Source: CAG-390 sp051867815 (GTDB taxonomy: Bacteria; Bacillota; Clostridia; Oscillospirales; CAG-272). From it: DNA of 18,156 bases. Under the pieces are notes generated by a model. It made no database searches, was not told the DNA's origin, and saw nothing but the letters and a program-made list of their open reading frames with translations. A program made the translations under genes and the position numbers. The DNA lies in the NCBI GenBank assembly GCA_051867815.1, contig JBJDZD010000026.1, positions 1 through 18,156 on the forward strand, written 5' to 3'. Of the stretch, positions 14,245-18,156 are shown one piece after another. Numbering within the stretch: the first letter of the stretch is position 1; every line of letters starts with the position of its first letter.

Positions 14245-14625
14245 TCAATTAAAAAAATCAAATCCGTAAAGAAAAACGCGAACGATATACGCGGCAAATA
14301 TCACGCAGAGCAGCAGAGCGGCAAGGATCTTGCGTATTTTGTCGTATTTCGGTGCAATGCGGTCGTGAATAAGGAGAAAGAGAGTTGGTATGGCGAGGAA
14401 AAAAACGGGATTGTAGTACATGGCGGAGGCAAAATCCAAGCGAAGCGCGGCAAGATGTGCGCGCGTCATGCCGCAGAAGGGACAGCAGACGTGGAACAGC
14501 CGATATGTCGGGCATATACTGCCGAAATTCTTAGATAACAGATAAAACACAGCCGTCACTGTAATCCCTGCGACAAAATGCCCGAGCATTATCTTGAAAA
14601 ACTCTTTTGCGGTGTATTTTTTCAT
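14245..14625 (-). CDS. DUF2752 family membrane protein
   Basis: Small integral membrane protein (126 aa) of unknown function. The ATG at 14625 is preferred over the in-frame TTG at 14631 because GGAGG (14637-14633) is 7 nt from the ATG but only one base from the TTG. It shows the family hallmark CPFCGMTRA (Cys48, Cys51, Gly52, Thr54, Arg55) between a first membrane segment (about 14-31) and the motif LDFASAMYYNPVFFL. Further membrane segments follow at about 70-90 and 100-120. The paired cysteines could bind a metal or form a redox pair, but this is unproven. It is the first gene of a probable two-gene operon with the lipoprotein and is divergent from mtlD. Confidence 0.88.
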   Translation of the reverse strand: MKKYTAKEFFKIMLGHFVAGITVTAVFYLLSKNFGSICPTYRLFHVCCPFCGMTRAHLAALRLDFASAMYYNPVFFLAIPTLFLLIHDRIAPKYDKIRKILAALLLCVIFAAYIVRVFLYGFDFFN

Positions 14626-14647
14626 CGTCAACCTCCTCTTTGCCGTA

Positions 14648-14676
14648 ATTATATTGCCGAATGTAAAAATCGGAAA
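14648..14676 (-). promoter_or_regulatory. Possible promoter of the DUF2752-lipoprotein operon
   Basis: The minus strand has a perfect TATAAT (14653-14648), 17 bp from a weak -35 TTTCCG (14676-14671). The near-palindrome ATCGGAAATTTTCGAT (14669-14684) overlaps the -35 and may be an operator. The weak -35 keeps confidence low. Confidence 0.45.
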
Positions 14677-14712
14677 TTTTCGATCCCGACAGGCGGCGAT
14701 AAGCGCGCGTCT

Positions 14713-14739
14713 CGATCGTAAAAGGCAGTTTTACGATCG
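14713..14739. repeat. 27-bp perfect inverted repeat between divergent genes
   Basis: Arms CGATCGTAAAA (14713-14723) and TTTTACGATCG (14729-14739) flank GGCAG. No T-run follows on either strand, so it is not a classic terminator. It lies about 50 bp upstream of the mtlD -35 and upstream of the divergent operon, an operator-like position. Confidence 0.7.
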
Positions 14740-14787
14740 GATATTCATAATTATATCATATTTTTAAGCAATAATCAACCAAACCAC

Positions 14788-14816
14788 TTGAAAAACATGC
14801 TCAAAAGTGATAAAAT
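14788..14816 (+). promoter_or_regulatory. Sigma-A-type mtlD promoter
   Basis: TTGAAA (14788-14793), a 17-bp spacer and TAAAAT (14811-14816), about 36 bp before the mtlD ATG. The sequence AAAAGTGATAAAATATT around the -10 closely resembles that of the S-component promoter near 17895. Confidence 0.85.
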
Positions 14817-14851
14817 ATTAATATAAATTCAGTTTTCGATTGGAGAAAAAA

Positions 14852-16066
14852 ATGCACGCAATTATGTACGGTGCCGGCAATATCGGCAGAGGATTTATAG
14901 GAAAGCGTTTTTATCTTTCAGGCTGGAACGTAACCTTCGTTGATATCAACGAGGCAGTCGTTGATCGGCTTCAAAAGGACGGCGGCTATCCCGTTTACGT
15001 CACTCGCGGCAACGAATACGTCAAGGAATGGGTCGGCAACTGCACGGGATTTGACGGCAAGGACGTGGACGGCGTCGTTAAGCTCATCTCGGAATGTGAT
15101 ATACTTGCGACTTCGCTCGGCGTTAACGTTCTCAAATTCGTCGCCGAAAACCTTGCAAAAGGCATCGTGGCACGTCATGCGGCAGGCGGCAGACCCCTGA
15201 ACATTCTCATTTGCGAGAATCTCATCGGCTCGGAGAAGATTCTGCGCGACTACGTTCGCCCCTATATTCCGGCGGAGCTTATGACGTATTTTGAGGAGCA
15301 GATCGGCTTCGTTTCCTGCTGTGTAGGTATCACAGTTCCGCCCACACCGCAAAAATTTCTCGACGAGAATCCCCTTTCCGTTTGCACGGACTACTATAAC
15401 GAGCTTCCTGCGGATCTCGCGGCGTTCAGACCGGTCGGCGCGCCCACGCCCGATATGAACGGTCTGGTTCCGTTCACACCCTTCGATTTCTACATCGAGC
15501 GCAAGCTGATGCTTCACAATATGGGTCACGCGACCATGGCGTACCTCGGCTACCAAAAGGGATATAACTACATCTACGAGGTCGGACGCGACCCCGAGAT
15601 CAAGTACATACTCATCCGTGCACTTGACGAATCCGCAAGAGGTCTTGCTAAGCGCCACGGCGCCGATCTGGACGGTCTTATGACCTTCATTTCAAACCTC
15701 ATTCCGAGGCTTGACAATCCTCTGCTTGAGGACACGCTTTTGCGCGTGGGCAAGGACACCAAGCGCAAGCTCAGTCCCTCTGACAGACTTGTAGGCGCCT
15801 TTAATTGCGTTAAGGAGAGCGGCAAAACGCCGGCTTACATTGCCGTAGGCATTGCGGCGGGACTTCTCTTTGACTGTCCCGGCGACGATGCGGCGGCAGA
15901 GGTCAGCGCATACGCTAAGACCGAGGGAGTCGGCGCGGCACTTGCAAAATACTCGCAGATCACGGACGTGAATGACGTGGCGCTCATTAAGAGATTCTAC
16001 GACCTGCTTTCCGCAAAAGCACCGTTTGCGGACGTTATCGCGGCACTCAACGAGTACGCAGAATAA
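14852..16066 (+). CDS. mtlD: Mannitol-1-phosphate 5-dehydrogenase family protein
   Basis: Predicted NAD-dependent cytosolic enzyme interconverting mannitol 1-phosphate and fructose 6-phosphate, 404 aa. ATG 14852 has GGAG 6 nt upstream; an in-frame TTG at 14840 overlaps that site and is rejected. N-terminal Rossmann motif GAGNIGRGF (7-15); ICENLIGSEKI and IGFVSCCVGITVPP in mid-protein; then the polyol-specific long-chain dehydrogenase catalytic triad in ERKLMLHNMGHA: Lys218, Asn223, His226, with the K-x4-N-x2-H spacing of the family. C-terminal block KLSPSDRLVGAFN matches MtlD. The length is close to the E. coli enzyme (382 aa). No PTS transporter genes (mtlA, mtlF, mtlR) are adjacent, so a related hexitol phosphate or a biosynthetic direction is possible. 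It is monocistronic between a promoter and a terminator. Confidence 0.92.
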   Translation: MHAIMYGAGNIGRGFIGKRFYLSGWNVTFVDINEAVVDRLQKDGGYPVYVTRGNEYVKEWVGNCTGFDGKDVDGVVKLISECDILATSLGVNVLKFVAENLAKGIVARHAAGGRPLNILICENLIGSEKILRDYVRPYIPAELMTYFEEQIGFVSCCVGITVPPTPQKFLDENPLSVCTDYYNELPADLAAFRPVGAPTPDMNGLVPFTPFDFYIERKLMLHNMGHATMAYLGYQKGYNYIYEVGRDPEIKYILIRALDESARGLAKRHGADLDGLMTFISNLIPRLDNPLLEDTLLRVGKDTKRKLSPSDRLVGAFNCVKESGKTPAYIAVGIAAGLLFDCPGDDAAAEVSAYAKTEGVGAALAKYSQITDVNDVALIKRFYDLLSAKAPFADVIAALNEYAE

Positions 16067-16070
16067 ATAC

Positions 16071-16103
16071 AAAAGTCCATCTCAAGAACGAGATGGGCTT
16101 TTT
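16071..16103 (+). terminator. Intrinsic terminator of mtlD
   Basis: Arms from AAGTCCATCTC (ending at 16083) and GAGATGGGCTT (from 16090), with one G-U pair and a 6-nt loop, end in TTTTT (16099-16103). It begins 5 nt after the mtlD stop. Confidence 0.9.
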
Positions 16104-16121
16104 GCGTAACCGCAAAAAGCC
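16096..16121. repeat. Second hairpin overlapping the mtlD terminator
   Basis: Perfect 11-bp arms GGCTTTTTGCG (16096-16106) and CGCAAAAAGCC (16111-16121) flank TAAC. Its left arm reuses the 3' arm and U-tract of the mtlD terminator, so the two structures cannot both form fully in one RNA. From about 16122 to 16179 no structure was noticed. Confidence 0.7.
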
Positions 16122-16179
16122 TTTCCGGATGCCGCAAGAGAGGCATTGAGCCGTTGTTCGGAATTCGCTGAACCAAAAA

Positions 16180-16201
16180 ACTTAAGAAAAACTTAAGAAA
16201 T
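16180..16201 (+). promoter_or_regulatory. Tandem 11-bp direct repeat, putative response-regulator site
   Basis: ACTTAAGAAAA (16180-16190) and ACTTAAGAAAT (16191-16201) are head-to-tail with an 11-bp period, ending 16 bp before the -35 of the next promoter. One-turn-spaced direct repeats are typical of OmpR/PhoB-type activator sites. No regulator gene is nearby. Confidence 0.5.
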
Positions 16202-16217
16202 ATAATTCTACAAGTAA

Positions 16218-16246
16218 TTGCAATCTGTCGAAAGATATGGTATAAT
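16218..16246 (+). promoter_or_regulatory. Sigma-A-type promoter with extended -10
   Basis: TTGCAA (16218-16223), a 17-bp spacer and TATAAT (16241-16246) preceded by TGG. The predicted start is near 16253. Confidence 0.88.
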
Positions 16247-16252
16247 AACACA

Positions 16253-16374
16253 GTAAGTCTTGCCGGCGCAATTCTTCGGGTCCGGCCCTGCGCACACTCC
16301 GTTGAAAACCAACGACTTTTACAATTGAATATTTACAATCGTCTATCAAAGTTTCTCAAAGGAGAATTACGACT
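16253..16374 (+). promoter_or_regulatory. Structured leader of about 120 nt, function unknown
   Basis: Between the predicted start and the ATG lie GCCGG (16262-16266) pairing with CCGGC (16282-16286), and CGTTG (16300-16304) pairing with CAACG (16310-16314). The ribosome binding site GGAG is at 16361-16364, 10 nt before the ATG. I do not recognise a known riboswitch class. It could simply be an untranslated leader. Confidence 0.35.
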
Positions 16375-17136
16375 ATGACACGCGACCATATCATTTATCT
16401 GTTCGGCTCTTTGTGTATCGTCGCCCTTATTTTGTTGATTGCATACAGGATCAAGAGCGAAAAATACAAAAATCTCTTTTTATTTATCGTAGCCTTTTGC
16501 TGTTTCGGCTGTCATATTTCCACTATCTATACCTCGTTTTTTAACAATGGCGGCTTCGGTACTGCCGTAGATAATCAACTGTTTCCGATTTACTTTTGTA
16601 ATTATATGATGGATTTACTGGTCATAATCAGCTTGTGGCCAAATAAAAGATCCCGATTTTTCAAGATTTTGGCGACGTTTGTCGCATACGGAGGTGCTTT
16701 TGGCGGATTGATTACCGTCTTTGCCTCTGATCCCGGCTTCGGTAACTGGTCACAGCTTCAATCCGCTTTTTCCCATTCTTTCTTACTGTTAGGCAGTTTG
16801 TACTTGTTCGTAGGCGGATACGTAAAAATAAACGTATACAATTTAATTCCTTACGCGTACGGATTATTATCATGCGGAGTTTTCGGCGGACTTGTGGAGC
16901 TTATTTTCTATCTGGGAGGATTGGAAAGCCCCAACGCCATGTACCTGGTACACGGTCCCGTCGAATTGCCGGTTTTCAAGTGGTGGATGTTTGTTATATC
17001 CATGCTTGCCATTATCTTCGTATTTACCGCGTTGTGGGAGCATTTCACCCGTAAAAAAGAGGATAGATGGTTCAGAACTGCCGAAGACTTATTTGAATAT
17101 ATTCCGCATATACATAACAAAAGCCAAAAATACTGA
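16375..17136 (+). CDS. YwaF/TMEM164-like integral membrane protein
   Basis: A 253-aa polytopic membrane protein, probably of the YwaF family (called TP0381-type in older annotation), with about seven hydrophobic segments: roughly 6-24, 33-50, 71-88, 97-115, 131-150, 155-180 and 205-225. It has a charged cytosolic-looking tail. The blocks LFPIYFCNYMMDLLVIISL (Cys75) and SAFSHSFLLLGSLYLF (His134) fit the family pattern. From memory, human TMEM164 in this family is reported as a Cys/His-dependent phospholipid acyltransferase with catalytic residues 58 apart; here the pair is 59 apart. Bacterial function is unproven, so acyl transfer is inference. The ribosome binding site AAAGGAG lies 10 nt before ATG. 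The gene has its own promoter and terminator and is monocistronic. Confidence 0.8.
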   Translation: MTRDHIIYLFGSLCIVALILLIAYRIKSEKYKNLFLFIVAFCCFGCHISTIYTSFFNNGGFGTAVDNQLFPIYFCNYMMDLLVIISLWPNKRSRFFKILATFVAYGGAFGGLITVFASDPGFGNWSQLQSAFSHSFLLLGSLYLFVGGYVKINVYNLIPYAYGLLSCGVFGGLVELIFYLGGLESPNAMYLVHGPVELPVFKWWMFVISMLAIIFVFTALWEHFTRKKEDRWFRTAEDLFEYIPHIHNKSQKY

Positions 17137-17167
17137 GAAGCCTCATTCGGGCGCATTGTAATGAAAT

Positions 17168-17208
17168 AAAAAGCAACGGAAAGCATTTATACTCTCCGTT
17201 GCTTTTTT
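17168..17208. terminator. Intrinsic terminator between convergent genes, probably bidirectional
   Basis: Arms AAAAAGCAACGGA (17168-17180) and TCCGTTGCTTTTT (17195-17207) flank a 14-nt loop. T-runs on both strands let it end the YwaF-like gene (+) and the S-component gene (-), whose stop is 60 bp away. The gap 17209-17267 shows nothing else. Confidence 0.88.
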
Positions 17209-17267
17209 GCTTGTCGAAAGTCGAGTAAGCACGACGTGTTGATTTACCGCGTGTTTGTTCGGGATTA

Positions 17268-17861
17268 TCAGTCGTGATTTGTCTTTCTTATCTTCAAAAG
17301 TCTGACGATGACGGGGGAAAGTACCGTGCAGATACCAAGCTCAAAGAGGAAGTTTCCGAGAGCGAGGGCAAGCAGGAAGGCTATTCCGGTCTTATCGGTC
17401 ATTCCGAAGATCTGTGCGAGGGTGTCGATATGGGGCATGAAGAAAATGCATCCGCCGAGAATGAAGATTCCGGTGTTTACGATCGGGCAAGCGATGGATG
17501 AAATGATTGCGGCGGCAAATTTCAGTTTGCGCTCAAGGAGCTTGTAGAGCAGGCCGGAGACGTATCCGCAAGCGACGCCTTTGAAAATGACGACTACAAC
17601 GGTTCCGATAACGCTTACTCCGAAGAACACCTGCGTGCTGGGTGCCGTGAGCGCAACGACGGCAAAAACGAGACCGAGCCAAGCGCCGACTGCCGGGCCG
17701 CAAAGTGCCGCGCCGATTGCAATCGGGATAAGGGCGAGTGCGCTTGAAATTTGTCCGAGTACGTTATAATTTGAGATCAACTGAAAGATTACGACGAGAG
17801 CCGTCATCATTGCAGTGAGCGTCAATTTTTCGGTTTTGATTCTTTTTGATGTAGTTTTCAT
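17268..17861 (-). CDS. ECF transporter S component (substrate-binding membrane protein), substrate unknown
   Basis: A 197-aa hydrophobic protein with about six membrane segments, matching the size and layout of energy-coupling-factor S components, which capture a vitamin or micronutrient and dock on a shared EcfA-A'-T module. The N terminus is basic and followed by LTLTAMMTALVVIFQLIS, the usual first helix with small residues for EcfT contact. Internal blocks include ALIPIAIGAALCGPAVGAWL and a final helix before a basic tail RLLKIRK. The ATG at 17861 has GGAG about 7 nt upstream. The promoter leaves a leader of only about 35 nt, too short for a riboswitch, so the substrate cannot be inferred. 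No EcfA or EcfT genes are nearby, as expected for group II systems. Confidence 0.8.
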   Translation of the reverse strand: MKTTSKRIKTEKLTLTAMMTALVVIFQLISNYNVLGQISSALALIPIAIGAALCGPAVGAWLGLVFAVVALTAPSTQVFFGVSVIGTVVVVIFKGVACGYVSGLLYKLLERKLKFAAAIISSIACPIVNTGIFILGGCIFFMPHIDTLAQIFGMTDKTGIAFLLALALGNFLFELGICTVLSPVIVRLLKIRKTNHD

Positions 17862-17894
17862 GGTTTTTCTCCAAATTGAAATGATTTGCCCAAT

Positions 17895-17923
17895 ATTATA
17901 TCACTTTTTATTAGGAAAATCAA
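17895..17923 (-). promoter_or_regulatory. Sigma-A-type promoter of the S-component gene
   Basis: The minus strand has TTGATT (17923-17918), a 17-bp spacer and TATAAT (17900-17895), about 34 nt upstream of the ATG. Confidence 0.85.
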
Positions 17924-17996
17924 GAACATTTCGAAAAAAATATGGGTATTTGAATTAAAAATCGGAACAGATCAAATTGATAAAAGCTTTTGCACA

Positions 17997-18156
17997 ATGC
18001 CGACGACGCATGACTAAAATGGCGAAGGTTTTCGTCAACATTTTTCAAAAGGTTGCGCCATCCAAGGCGCGTAGCCTTGGTCGCCGATTGACGCGAGAAC
18101 CAAATGATGAAAAGTTTTCGCCCGCCTTTTTCAAAAGGCGGCGGATTCTCAAGGCA
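17997..18156 (+). repeat. Dispersed hairpin repeat, copy 3 (two tandem units around a CCAAGGC hairpin)
   Basis: Unit 1 (17999-18055) begins GCCGACGACGC and ends in arms CAACATTTT (18036-18044) and AAAAGGTTG (18047-18055), with one mismatch. A module with CCAAGGC (18062-18068) pairing with GCCTTGG (18074-18080) follows, as in copy 2. Unit 2 (18083-18141) contains AACCAAATGATGAAAAGTTT and arms CCGCCTTTT (18122-18130) and AAAAGGCGG (18133-18141). The tail CGGATTCTCAA matches the inverted start of the window. The copy may extend past the window end. Bases 17924-17996 show nothing I can assign. Confidence 0.8.

Noticed and set aside
14840..14851. TTG start of mtlD at 14840
   Set aside because: The TTG overlaps the GGAG ribosome binding site that serves ATG 14852, and the family N terminus begins at that ATG.

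Overview
This window looks like the chromosomal replication-origin region of a low-to-moderate GC Bacillota, most likely an anaerobic gut-type clostridium. The evidence is the block dnaA-dnaN-recF-remB-gyrB-gyrA in one orientation, sigma-A-type promoters with 17-bp spacers, and strong AGGAG-type ribosome binding sites. The exact genus cannot be read from the sequence alone. No rRNA, tRNA, CRISPR array or transposase gene was seen.

Layout. Positions 1-121 hold a hairpin-bearing intergenic repeat. Positions 175-2787 (+) encode a P2B-like Ca2+-transporting P-type ATPase. A composite copy of the same repeat family fills the convergent gap at 2854-3199. From 3216 to 13611 the minus strand carries the replication cluster, read right to left: dnaA promoter, dnaA, a 409-bp origin-like intergenic region, dnaN, recF, remB, gyrB, a PfkB-family sugar kinase, gyrA, and a strong terminator. 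Positions 13648-14676 (-) hold a small operon: a DUF2752 membrane protein, a putative lipoprotein and a terminator. A divergent promoter region with a long inverted repeat leads to an mtlD-type mannitol-1-phosphate 5-dehydrogenase (14852-16066, +). Next comes a YwaF/TMEM164-like membrane protein (16375-17136, +) with its own extended -10 promoter, upstream direct repeats and a leader of about 120 nt. A terminator that can serve both strands separates it from an ECF-transporter S-component-like gene (17268-17861, -). The window closes with two tandem units of the repeat family (17997-18141).

How the parts work together. DnaA, the DnaA-box-like and DnaA-trio-like sequence between dnaA and dnaN, the beta clamp, RecF and both gyrase subunits form the initiation and early fork-maintenance set. 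The sugar kinase embedded between gyrB and gyrA, overlapping gyrA by 43 nt, is the main departure from the usual order. Other points of interest are a GyrA quinolone-determining region with Ala and Gly at the two key drug-contact positions, an in-phase array of nine DnaA-trio-like triplets, and a dispersed hairpin repeat whose stems differ by compensatory base changes. I found no clear new defence or mobile system. The repeat family is the best candidate for an under-described element.
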